The notes beneath the pieces were generated by a model, which saw nothing but the letters and a program-made list of their open reading frames with translations, was not told the DNA's origin and searched no databases. From positions 1 through 51,397 of the forward strand of contig JAULBX010026175.1 in assembly GCA_032358255.1 (NCBI GenBank): 51,397 nucleotides of DNA, in the 5' to 3' direction. A program made the translations under genes and the position numbers. Source of the DNA: Heterotrichella gracilis (taxonomy: Eukaryota; Sar; Xanthophyceae; Tribonematales; Xanthonemataceae). This document shows, piece after piece, positions 30,294 through 42,100 of the stretch (position 1 is the first letter of the stretch; each line of letters begins with the position of its first letter).

Positions 30294-31851
30294 TCACACG
30301 GTCAGCAGCAGCTCCGACGCGGCGCGCACCTCATGCAGCGGCTTCACCTGCAGCACCACACAATACCACTCCTTGAACACGCATATATAAACACTCCGAA
30401 AACCCTTCAAAAACCCTACAGCACTCCAGGAAACCCTACACAGAGGTCAATAGGCACGCAGTCATTGTGGTTGGAACCCAGACCCTAGCCAAGGGTTCTC
30501 ACCTCCAGGTAGTCCACTGCCTCCATGCACAGCTCGTCAGGGGTGGTGTCGGCGTCAACCCTGCAAGGGGAGGAAACAATAAACTGTCAGAGGCTGGGGC
30601 TGGAGGGAATCCAAGGGGGGGGGGAGGCCAGGAGAGGGGACTGCCCACAGCGTCATTGCAAAAGACCCAAGTGCCATTGCAGGAAGAAACACACTTCAGG
30701 CACGCAGGGAAGAGACTAGGTCAACCTGCACAAATGGTCCTGATCCCTTGCAAAGCGTCAAGGGCTAGTAACCCAAATATCATATCTTTCAATAAACCTG
30801 AGGTCGCAGCTGCCGGGTGACTAACCGTCCAACACAGGCTCCAGGCAGTGACACTGCCATGCACCCTAGGCTGACCGTGGCTTCCCCAGAGGAGTTCCTG
30901 TGTTCCTAGCATGTGGTTACCCCTCCCTCCTCCCTGCCCACCTCTTTCCCTTGAACAGGAACTCCACTGTTTGCCTGTCCAGGTTGTTGCGCGCGCAGTA
31001 CACCCGCTGCAGCTCACCCAGCGACTGGCTGCGCAGCATCTTCACCCACACGTCGCACACCGCCATGGTGCGGATGCGCAGCTGCACACAGAAGAACATT
31101 CGTTACCGTTATTATTATTAACTATTTAAATCCATTCCGGCAAAAATGCCAGATCAGCAACCAGCCTTGCACAAGGTTGCGCCACCCAGCCCACCCGGCA
31201 AACAACGGTGGGCCTCGTTGGGGTGAGAAAAGTGATACCATAGTGACAGGTATAGGCAGATGTGCACCAGTGCAAACATGGCCAGACTAGTGGACTGTTG
31301 CAGCCGTACCTGTACAAACACCTTGCACGTTTCTGGCTCGTAGAAGGAGATTGGGTTGCCCATCTGTGCTGTGCTGTGGTGTGACAGGTGAAGCTTTCGG
31401 TAGCCTGGCAGATAGGTGGGTCTCGTACGAGCTGAACCCCAAGGCGGGTTGTGGTGAGCTTGTGTGCAGTTGGGAGTACCAGGAGAAAGGAAAGCTAGCC
31501 AGTTGGCAGTGCTGAGAGGGTAGTGGGTGGAGGTCTAGAAGGAATGAGTGTCGAGCTTATGTGCAGTTGGGAGTCACCAGGAGATAGGAAAGCCAGTATT
31601 GGCAGCTGGCAGTGCTGGGAAGGTATTGGGTGGAGGGCTAGGTGGAGTGGTGGGTGGGGTGGGTGGGGTGCGCCTAGAGGTTGGTTTCTTCGTACCTGCC
31701 AAGGTGAGAGAAATGAGCTTTGAGGAAGGACAGCTGCAGTAGGGATGTTGTAAGTGGGGTTGTCGTGCATCAATTTTGCCCTTTCAGAAGCTTTTGCAGC
31801 ATAAGGAAGCGATCGCTGTTTGGGATACAACTTAGATACAACAGCACCCAC
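30294..31851 (-). CDS. SUMO-like (Rad60/Ub-fold) protein without a C-terminal diglycine
   Basis: Exons: 31851-31696, 31363-31310, 31081-30942, 30560-30503 and 30347-30294 (TGA). All phases agree, giving 153 aa. The core resembles SUMO: CKVFVQ-LRIRTMAVCDVWVK (strands 1 and 2), MLRSQSLGELQRVYCARNNL (helix), then TVEFLFKGKR-VDADTTPDEL and CMEAVDYLEV, corresponding to the SUMO pattern FLFDGxR....TPDELxMExxDxI. The C-terminus (KPLHEVRAASELLLTV) lacks the Gly-Gly needed for conjugation, so it more likely acts as a SUMO mimic or binding module than as a modifier. If the first exon is right, the protein starts MGAVVSKLYPK, a possible N-myristoylation signal. Translation could also begin at Met 31363 (101 aa). 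Confidence 0.8.
31457..31641. repeat. Two imperfect tandem copies of an about 97-bp unit in the SUMO-like gene's first intron
   Basis: GTGTGCAGTTGGGAGTACCAGGAG...GGCAGTGCTGAGAGGGTAGTGGGTGGAG (shortened) at 31460-31533 is repeated at 31559-31635 with small changes and one insertion. Confidence 0.85.
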
Positions 31852-34800
31852 TATTGGCTAGGAAAGTCGATAAGGCCGCCACGAAACGAAAGGACCAACG
31901 TATAGCACCGTAATTTACTGCATGTTGCTGCTTTGCGAAGTGCGTGTTGCTGCAATACAGGGGAGTTCAAAAAGAGATCTTGTGCAACCTTGATTCAGTA
32001 CAACGACACTGTGGGATGAGTGCACTGTTTGACCTGTTGACAACTACTGCTTGGCCTGTTACCAACTATTGCTTTCATGAGAGGTGAACTCGAGGCCAGC
32101 TGTGGGAGGGAATACCGTCCACAGCCTACTAGTGGGTGGGAAGCATGGTTTTGCTGTTGGCGTCGCACACCTTACCTCTAGGTGTCTGTGTCTACGAACG
32201 GAGCTGTCTATGCCCGCGGGCCTTTAAACAGGTGTTTGAGCTTTCCGAATAGAGCAATAAAGCATCAGTCAACAGTCATCAAGCCCTTGCATCTGGCCAT
32301 CCTTTCGAAAGAAGGTTCCGTCTCGTGAAAACGTTTCGGCGGGATCTCCACCGCCACCGCCTGGGCCACCGCTGCAAGGGGGGCAGAGACTGGAGGTCTC
32401 AGGCGGGCGAGTCGCCAACACACCCATTTGTTTCCTGGTGACGGTTTGCGCCCTGTCTAAAGCCTGCACAAGCGTTCCTCTGCTTCAATCCAACGCCGTC
32501 GCTCCTACTGTCGAGCCTCTGCCACCGTTTGCTGCCTTATTGCTGGCCACCTCGCCACTGTCACCCACACCCACCATCGAGACCTCCTGAAGCGAAGCAC
32601 TACAGCGCCTTTAAAGCCCCAAGTCTCGCCTCCGGCTGCTGTCATCAACTACAATACACTCCTCCTCAACACAGCTCCTTCACGAAGCACCACCATACAG
32701 GTACGAGAACGCCTGCCCACCCAACCCTGGTGCCTTCCGCAACCCCATGTGTGTCGCCAAGGCCTGCACACCAGGAACACTGGGCGCTGGCCGTTAGCTA
32801 CTTTGTAACGCATATTTGTTGCTTGGAGAGGGTTCTTGAGTGCTTTGATCCTCGCGGTTCCGTTGTCAACGCCAGGTTGTTCTCCCACACTGCCCTGGTG
32901 AATATGCATGCATGCATTGCAGCTTGGGCACCCAAATAGCAGGAAATCGCTTACCGGCCCACGCTTGCTATGAAAACCTACCACCTCTAAGACCCGCATT
33001 GAGGTCACAGACCCGTTCTTTGCAAAGCCACGCCCCTGAACCGTTGTCTGGACGATTGCCCAGTTCCGCTTCAAGCTGCTGACAGGTTACGCTCCCACCC
33101 CGACGGTACCTCGCAGAGTGCATGCGAAGTCCACCGGTCGGGACTCTGAAGGACTTGTCAAAACAGCCCTGTGTACCTATCGTGCCAGAGACCTGAAGGG
33201 TCTCCTGCCCAATAACAACCTGTTGCTACGCAAGTTCAAAACAACTCCCCAGCAGCCTTCGTCCCAGTCTAGCTCTCGAAGCGCAGCACAGGTGAGTGTG
33301 GCCACAGTGCACCTTGCACGCGATAATACTAATTTCTGAGTTCCTTTTGAACAGGCTTGCTGCCCCCGCAATTTATCGCCACAGTGCCATGAACATGTAC
33401 TGCGCAACACACCCACCTGTACGCTAGCTTAAAGCAAACCACAAAATAGTGCTGGGGACGTGCACATTATCTTGGCGCGTGCATACATGGCTTCACCACC
33501 TCACCACCACCAAACGCACTTGCAAACGGCGCTGCTGCCATCTGCACTGCTGCACAAATCTGACTTGGTTTTGCGTACCACCACCCAGTTTGTATAGGCC
33601 AATGCCCCATTCCACGGACTGCAACATCCAATAAGGAATGAACCTTGCCTGGGCTTGAAACCCACTGGACAGGAAGAGCACCGCTGGCTCGAAGATGTCC
33701 ATTACAGGTATGTTGCTTCGAGCTGTTTGGGGTGCAACGTCTTCTGGTGCCATTGGGTTGCATCTTGTGCTGTACAGATGTTATCCTGCCCTTGGTAAAA
33801 CGCTGGTGCTGCAATTCCCTTGATGCTTTAGGCAGCCCACAGCTTGCTTTGAAAGCTGGCAAGTCATTGGGACAGTGCCCTTGCCCATTCTTCTCTGTGG
33901 CCAGCTGTGGCCCCGTTGGTTTAGAGTTGAACCCTTAACACTGCTATGTGGTTTATTTTAAAGGCACATGCGTATGTATACCAGGTATCGCCCCAGGTAT
34001 TGCTGTGGGTGATACTGAGCTGCAACGCAAGCTCAACCATAAGCAAGGGTTCAACCTTGCCTCCCAAAGCTGTACAAGCGCACATTGCAAACAGCCAAGG
34101 ACGCGCAGCTAGCGCCGCGCCCCAGGAAGACCACTTAATCCTGTCTGTCAGTGTATGAATCGGGGGAGCAAAGAACAAGCTGGCGGTGGCAAAGCGGGGA
34201 CGACTGCGGCGGGGCTGAAAAGCTGGGGAATATGCTTACTCTTGGGCTCAAATTTTTTCAATTTTTCCTATCCTTAAAGGTTTGGCACGCTTGGCAAATA
34301 TTTTTACAACTACATTTCTGAGCTAAAACATCGGATGAGGATTCCTTATTCTTGCTATTTGAGCCCATGTAATTTTAATTCCTTATCACCCTTTAATGCG
34401 CTATGCTTCGCCACCAGCAGCTGCTTGAGTAGCTGCGGCCTAGCTGCCGTTGCCAACTGGCCAAAGTTGCCATCGCGGACCCCTGGCTGAATGTTTGACA
34501 TTTCAGTTTAATGCAATGGTGATTGGTTCCAAAAAGCGCCCAAAAAAGCGCCAAAAAAATGGGTGCATGGCAGTGCATGGGACCCTAACATGAGGGCATG
34601 CCTCGTATTTTCAGGTACCGACGATCACAGTGTGTCGTCGACCCTTTTATGTAAATTACTAATAGTACCGTACCCCATTTGCCGACCTGCGCTAACTTGA
34701 AAGGCTAGCGATGGCTGAACCATGCAGTCCAAGGTTTATTAATATTTGTTGTCTAGACCAAATCTGGACTAGGTTATACATGCAATACGTGCAATTGTAA

Positions 34801-36132
34801 GGAGGACACTTGCTCGAGTGTCAGCAAACTGAAGTAGACTAAAGCACCGGTGCACCGTGTCCCTTTGGGGCCCAGCAGGTAGGCCAAACCTTGAAGTGAC
34901 CTAGCTAGCGTAGACACCTTCCAACTGTGCATGGTGACAACCTGTATGGCCTGTTGTGTTGTACGAGTTGCGCACCGCTTACACCGTTGCTAGCTGAGGC
35001 AAGTGGTACCCGGGTTCGTGCACGCGCTGCTTAATCGTTCACCAAAGGGATTAGCCTTTGCGCGCGCGTCAGAGCATAGTCGCAGAACGTGCAGCAACTT
35101 TTCTATGGTTGCGTACGTTTCTGGCTCTGTGCTGATCATAACGGCTACTTTCTATAGCTATGCGCGTTGCTGTCTCTGCATCCCCAAGCCAAAGATTGCG
35201 GCACAAACTGCAAACTGTGCGGGCGCGCAACTTACGTAAGGGTTTTGATACGGCTGTTGCAGCACATCAGACGTAGCCTTTTTTCTACTAAACCTGACGC
35301 TGTAATGTATGCTGTGAGTTTGATGTATGCTGCCTTTTAAGGTTAAACTGCAGCTGCTGGCATGGAGTTGCGCCTGTATCTGGATCTAGCTGGATAATGC
35401 TGGGCATAATGTTAGAACCGCCGATCACGGTATGCAAGAACAAAGGAACCGCTGGTTACAAGATCACGGCTAATGTTACAGCACGCTGGGCAACCCTAGC
35501 AACCCTTAAGGTTGAACAGTTTACAAGCTTGAACTGTTTTACGTGCACCAGATTGGCGTCGGGCTGTGTTCGTATTGCGTACACACCGCAAGATCATGAA
35601 TAGCGCACAGTCATGCGGGACCAGCGGTTCATATAAACATTTTCCGCGCGCGGCCAAGACCTTCCCAAAGTTCTGCGTGCGTGTAACTCGACAAGATTTA
35701 AATATGCTCGCGCAAGCAACATGTGTGGTCCGAGGCGCAGTCATGTGAGGCAAAGTTAGCACTGGTCGTCGAACATGTACAACTTTGTTTACGTTTAAGT
35801 AATATTACATCAATGTGTGTGCAGGGTGCTGCGCAGCCCAACACACTTGCATGTATATACTCCCTCTGTCTTTCCTTGCATACCATACCATACCCCGAAG
35901 GAGGCAACTATATATACCGTCCCAAACGTTTGCTAGCTAGGCGCAATGTGCGGTCAATACACCCCATGGGCCAAATTCAAATACCATAAGTTATTATAGG
36001 TTAAACTGCACAAACTTTCATGTACTGTGTTGTGTACATATATATATAATTGCATACGCTCTGCAAACCAAGTTCCTCTTGAGGAGAGTGTATTGTATCT
36101 GCTATATCTGCTTGCAGGCACTACAGGGAATC
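31852..36132. other. 4.3-kb region with no gene I can support
   Basis: Fragments look weakly protein-like. Plus-strand 32263-32588 is open without an ATG and contains SPPPPPGPP and a hydrophobic end. Plus 32700-32790 after CATACAG reads YENACPPNPGAFRNPMCVAK. Plus 33071-33291 reads TYRARDLKGLLPNNN before a GTGAGT donor. Minus 33753-33493 contains ARFIPYWMLQSVEWGIGLYK. They do not assemble into one model and I recognise no family, so they may belong to a degraded gene or transposon. 34200-36050 shows nothing. The promoter of the GH5 fusion gene should lie at its right end. Confidence 0.35.
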
Positions 36133-39100
36133 ATGGTGGCCATGGCGAGACTAGGGAGGTTCACTAGTCCAGCCAGACTCTGGTGCATGGTAATGTTGCT
36201 GGTGCTACTAGCTGCGCACTCACCTGCTGCAGCCACCACCACCCAGTGGCTCCACACGTCCGGCAACAAAATTTTCAGGTTCGTATTTTGCACCCTTTTA
36301 ACCCTTTTGTGCATCCAGCAACTGCAGGCATGCCAGATTTTGCCTTTCATGATACAAGTCATACTAGTCCGTTATTCCTTCACTGGACGTCCGTGAATGC
36401 ATAGAATGCATACCCTTTTGCTTGCTGTTATAAAATTTTCAATTCAAAGAGAAACTCATTTCATTACAATTAATACTCCCTGGCATGCTCCTCCTTACAA
36501 CCTTCTACCAAAATCTCCATTAGAGCCCTAACACAGCCTTCTCACCTCCCGCCCTCAGCCTAGAGGCCGAAAGAGGTCCCTGATTTACTACAAATTCTGT
36601 AAGAACAAGCTATCACTCTGAAATTTTATCCCGTAATCATGCACACCTAAGGTCTTGGGGAAGCATGCAAATCCTTTAAACCCTTAGTCCACCTAGTCCA
36701 CCCACCTACCATGCAACACCCTAAAGCGCCCCCAGAAACAACTCTTAACTCTCTAACCTTTAACATGCCGCCATTCAAACCCTAATTAGAGCTTTAAAGC
36801 CTTGTAGAAGATACCATGACCCTCAAACCATTGACATGCATACCATACGGGCGAGGGCGCACTGCCCACTTTCAGAAACCTAAATAATATTGCCACTGCC
36901 CAATAATGTGCACCATAAACCGCAATTAATATCACCACCCCACCTTCAACCCTGCATACCCTGCAAGGAATTAGCTATCAACCCCACTCCCCGCACTGCC
37001 AAGAGTTGAAATACCACCGCTCACACCCTTACCATTTAGAGCTCTACAACATATACATCAGTTTTCCTAGGGCCTGATGAGTACTTCCAATATCTACCCG
37101 CTATGCTGCCTTACCGTTCTGTAAAGGCGGCATAGCGGGGATATATTGGAAGTCTTCATTAGCACCCAGCATTGAATTTTCTTTTCATTTTTTTTAGCGT
37201 GCCAAATTAAGGCTACGCGCATATGCAAGGCGCAAACAAGGTTGATTTACGCATTATTGAGTGTGTCACGCTAGGTGCAGTATCGTACGTTCATTGGTGC
37301 TACTGTAGTGCACACCATGCTTCTGCACCTTCGTGGCGGATTGCCTCTTCATACACGCCGTACGGCACTAGGCGCATACCGGTCATTCCGGAGCGGAAAG
37401 GACATGATCTTGCTGCCACGTAAAGCCTGTTTTGGAACCGAAGTTTCAATATGTTTTAGGATGCACTATTTAAAAATATTTTGACACTGCATAGACCACT
37501 GCGCAGGCCGAAAATAAGCATTGAAAAGTGAATGCGCAAGCACATTCTAAATGTTTATGGGCAGTGGGCCCTCCCTACCATGATATACCCAAGGCCGCGG
37601 GAAGGCAACCTGAAGCCCTGTAAGCCGTGCAAGAGCAACCCTAGACGCTAAACTGTAAAGCCCAAACCTGTACTCTAACCCCCAGCAAGAGCAACACTGC
37701 AAGTTGCAAGTGCATGCAACCTTCAACCCTATTGCCCTATAGAGTACTTCTGATACATAACCCAGAAAACATGTTGCATCAGTCAACTGCCGGCGCACGC
37801 AACCTTCAAGTTTAAAACTTTGTGGGGCAATAAAACACATATATGGGCTGGCACACCCAACCCTAAACACTGCACAACAACCTTTAATCCTGAATGCTAA
37901 ATCCGCGCCGCATACAACCTATGCAACCCTACGCGCGCCGCATGCATGCAACCTTAAAACTCTGCAACGCACGCAACCCTACAACCCAAACTCTGAAACC
38001 CTCGGTTTGGCAAAAGCAATCCTGAATTGTGGCGCCAGCACCTTTTTAGGGTTTTATATTTAGGGTTTAGGGGTACACCCCACTAAACTGACTACATAAT
38101 CACCTAAATCACCCACCTGCCCTGACGCCGCTTAGATCCCTCCACATTCTTTGTGTCCAAAACAACACGGTTCACGTTAGAAAATTGGTATACACTGCAA
38201 TCTCATAACTTGATGTGTATAACTATACCATCATTCTGTCTGATTCACGTACTATTTTGCTGGCTATTTTCTTAGCATCATTGCGAGTTATGCCGCTGTG
38301 TATTGTTGTACACCACTGGTGGTCATTGTGGGCACACTTGCCACATTGCAGAGAGGATGGGACGCAGTGGATGGCCCGAGGAGCAAATTTTTTGGACCAG
38401 CGCCAGTGCCAACAATGTGGATACACAAGTGTGCCCGCATTTCCCTCCGCTGCGGAATTGATCAAGCGCTTGGATATCCTGTTGGGCTGGGGCGCCAACT
38501 TCATCCGGCTGCCATTGGATGACTTCAACCAGGGTGACTCTGGGTCGGTGGTAAATGACGCAGTGTATCGTCAGGTATGCACATATCCAGAAGTACCACA
38601 TATATCTACCCCTGTGCATCAATAAAGTTTTCTAAGCAACAGTTAAGCTGATGAAGTGAACCAATAGCAAGTTTGGTGACGACCAGACAACCTGTGCAGA
38701 ACCTGCAGACGCTCGTTGACTACATTGGCACCAAGCCAGGGGTATATGTTATGATCAGCATGTGGACGGATGCCTCCTTCTTCACATCCGCGGAGCGGTG
38801 GCCATCATCGACAAACAAACCAGGCAATATCAAGTGGTGGCCCACTACAACCTCCAATGCAAATCTGGCTAAGGTGGTGGAGATGTTTTACGAAAGTCCC
38901 CATGTTATGTTTGGGGTCACCAGCGAACCCACGCAGAACAGCAATGGCGCTAATGATGCACTGGTGAGTGACAAATATGGAGAGAGTACATGGATCTAGA
39001 GTAGTGCTACAACCTGGATGTAAGATTGGAGGTCTCACAAAACCCTGCATGTTACATTGTTGCCAAGTGCACTTTTCCTACCATGGTCCTTGACCTGCTG

Positions 39101-42100
39101 AGAAGTATGAGTAGTATGAGGCACACCTTGGCACCATTAGGATTGTCATATCATATCATTTACCGTGGCACCAATGGCCTAATCTACCTTATGCCGAGCG
39201 ATTGGCAGACAAGTGTCAAATTGTACATCTTTGGCGGACAGCACATGTAGCGCTTGTGACCTGTACTACCCGTGCTCAATTAGTGACATGTCTTATCCAC
39301 TCTCTATACTCTCCCAGGTGTACGAAGCATTGCGGACAGGCGTGGAGGCAGTGCGACGAGCTGAGGATGCCGCAGCTGCTATAACCCCACATCGGCACTT
39401 AGTTGCGGTACAGGGCACGCGCAATTGGGGCAAGCAGCTGAACTACTTTGTTGCCAACCCCATGTCCCTTGATGGGTTTGGACCCCCCGTTTGGTCGACC
39501 AACATCATCTATGAGACCCACCCCTATGTGCATGCCAATGGCTTTGCGGCATTGGTCACTCAGCCCAGCCAGACCTTGCCCATCATCATAGGTGCGTGCC
39601 GCTGGCAATAACTCGGTAATGGTAGTGCCTAGTAGAAATCATTGTTGGGGCCTTGTACAAGTGATACATGGGGATACACATATTTAAAAGGATTGGGGGG
39701 TTTAGATGTACCAACGTAAAGGCTGTATGCATGCAAACAATGTGGTTTTTTTTATTCATGCTTACAATTATTCGAGGTCGTTCCTTTGCTTACTTTGCTC
39801 AAGTACACAAATACGGTGATGTATTATACACTTGAGGCAATGCCAATTTGAAAGCAGATAAATGATGTTGTATGTCAGGACTTTAAATGCTTAGTACGTG
39901 CAACCAGCAAGCTTGAATCCTTGAACCAAGTTTTGTGTGCATTATAGGGGAGTATGGGCCGGCAAAAGACTCTACAGACTCGACTGGTGTCTCTACAACC
40001 CTTGACGAAATAGATACCCTAACGGCATTGGCAGAACAGCTCAAAATCCCGCACTTGGCCTGGGTTTTTGGCAGAAATTGCCCTCCTGACTTGGTTTCCA
40101 TCAGCTCCGGTGGCGGCACGGCACAATGTGGCAGCGCAGCTGACAAACTGGTCCCCACCGAGTTTGGTGTCAGGTTCAAGGCCATGTTGGCCAAGTACAG
40201 TACATCAACAGGTAACATTGGTTAATAATAGGTCAAAGAACGTTGCCCTTTGGGATAGAATACATAGAAGAGGTATCTCGTAGCATGCATGTATTTCCTA
40301 TGCAATGCATACGGATATGTTTTATGCACATGTCCATTGCAGATAATTTAAAGGTTTAAAAACGATAATTTGTTGTATGGTGTAGTAAATAGTGCTGATC
40401 CCTTACTTTGGCCTTGAATGCAGCCTCACCTCCACCGCCTACACCACCTGGCAAGTCCCCGCCACCCTCCAGCCCTCCACCCCCTCCAACACCAGTCAAG
40501 TTCCCACCACCTTCGCCACCTACAGCATCCACCAGCCCCCCACCCCCTCCCTCACCTGTGCCCAGCCCTACTGGGTCCAACTGCCCGTGCAAGTATGTTG
40601 TTAAGCCTGGCGAGAGCTATTGGAGCCTAGTCCCCATCTTCTATCCTGAGGCAGTCTCAAGCAATAGCCTGAGGACCACCTACGTCAACCAGCTGATTGC
40701 TTGGAACAACAACGCGGCAACCTTTTCTGCGGGCGTCACCCTCTACGTGCCATGCAGCAACATGCTCAGCCAAACACCAACACCCCCCTCAGCCGCTGCG
40801 TCCACATGCCAATTTGGAGTCCCAAGCCCTCCCCGTCCTCCTAGTCCTCCACCAATTTCACCGCCCCCTCCACCTCCCCCGCCCCCATCACCTCCACTAT
40901 CTCCAGTTGCATGCAAATGCCAATACAGAATCAAATCTGTTGATCTCTTCTGGGTGTATTGGGGTTTGGTGCCTACCTTCTACCCCGAAGCGACCAAGGA
41001 CAACGTCACCAGGACTGTGTACGCCAATGAGCTGATGGCGTGGAACCCAACCTCAATACCGATCCCAACAGACACAAGCATCTACGTCCCATGCAACAAC
41101 ATGCTCAGCCAGACACCAACACAACCCCCGATCGGCAGCCCCACATGCCAATTTGGAGCAAGCCCTTCACCCCCTCCACCATCAAGCCCCTCGCCCCCTC
41201 CACCACCGATCAAGTCAACACCACCACCCAGCCCCCCACCCCCTCCAAAACCAGTCAAGTCTCCACCACCACCACCACCTACACCAACCTCTAGCCCCCC
41301 ACCCCCTCCAACACCAGTCAAGTCCCCACCACCTTCGCCACCTACAGCATCCACCAGCCCCCCACCCCCTCCCTCACCTGTGCCCAGCCCAACTGGGTCC
41401 AACTGCCCATGCAAGTATGTTGTCAAGCCTGGCGAGAGCTATTGGAGCCTGGTGCCCACCTTCTATCCTGAGGCAGTCTCAAGCAATAGCCTGAGGACCA
41501 CCTACGTCAACCAGCTGATTGCTTGGAACAACAACGCGGCAACCTTTTCCGCGGGCGCCACCCTCTACGTGCCATGCAGCAACATGCTCAGCCAAACACC
41601 AACACCCCCCTCAGCCGCCGCACCCACATGCCAATTTGGAGTCCCCCCCCCATCCCCAAGCCCTCCCCCCTCTCCACCAATGACAGCGTCCCCTCCACCC
41701 AAAAGCCCTCCGCCCTCTCCGCCAGTGACAAAGTCCCCTCCACCAGATAGCCCTTCGCCCTCTCCGCCAGTGGCCAAACCCCCTCCACCAGCAATCCCCC
41801 CGCCCTCTCCACCAGCGTCCAAGCCCCCTCCTCCTTCACCTACTCCTGGGCCTGCCACTTGCTCCTCCAACTGCACCCGCAATAACCTCTTTGCGCCATG
41901 TTGCGGCCCCACAGGTACCAAATGTGCCACTGGCTACATTGAACATCGGAGAGCAGCTCATTCACCTAATTTACCTCATTAAGTGCTTTCACCTGGTAAC
42001 ATTAATTGTTGGTCGCAATTGTTTGGATGCAGCACTTTGGGCTCAGTGGTTCTTTGAGCCCTGCCATGTGTCACATGTATGCTATCAAATTTCATCCTTG

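Noticed and set aside
32263..33300. Several open plus-strand stretches (SPPPPPGPP..., YENACPPNPGAF..., TYRARDLKGLL...) as one gene
   Set aside because: The frames do not join through compatible splice sites, no start codon was found and no family was recognised.
40356..41930. Long glycine-rich open frames on the minus strand opposite the LysM exon
   Set aside because: They are antisense shadows of the proline-rich linkers (CCN read backwards as NGG) and have no splice or domain support.
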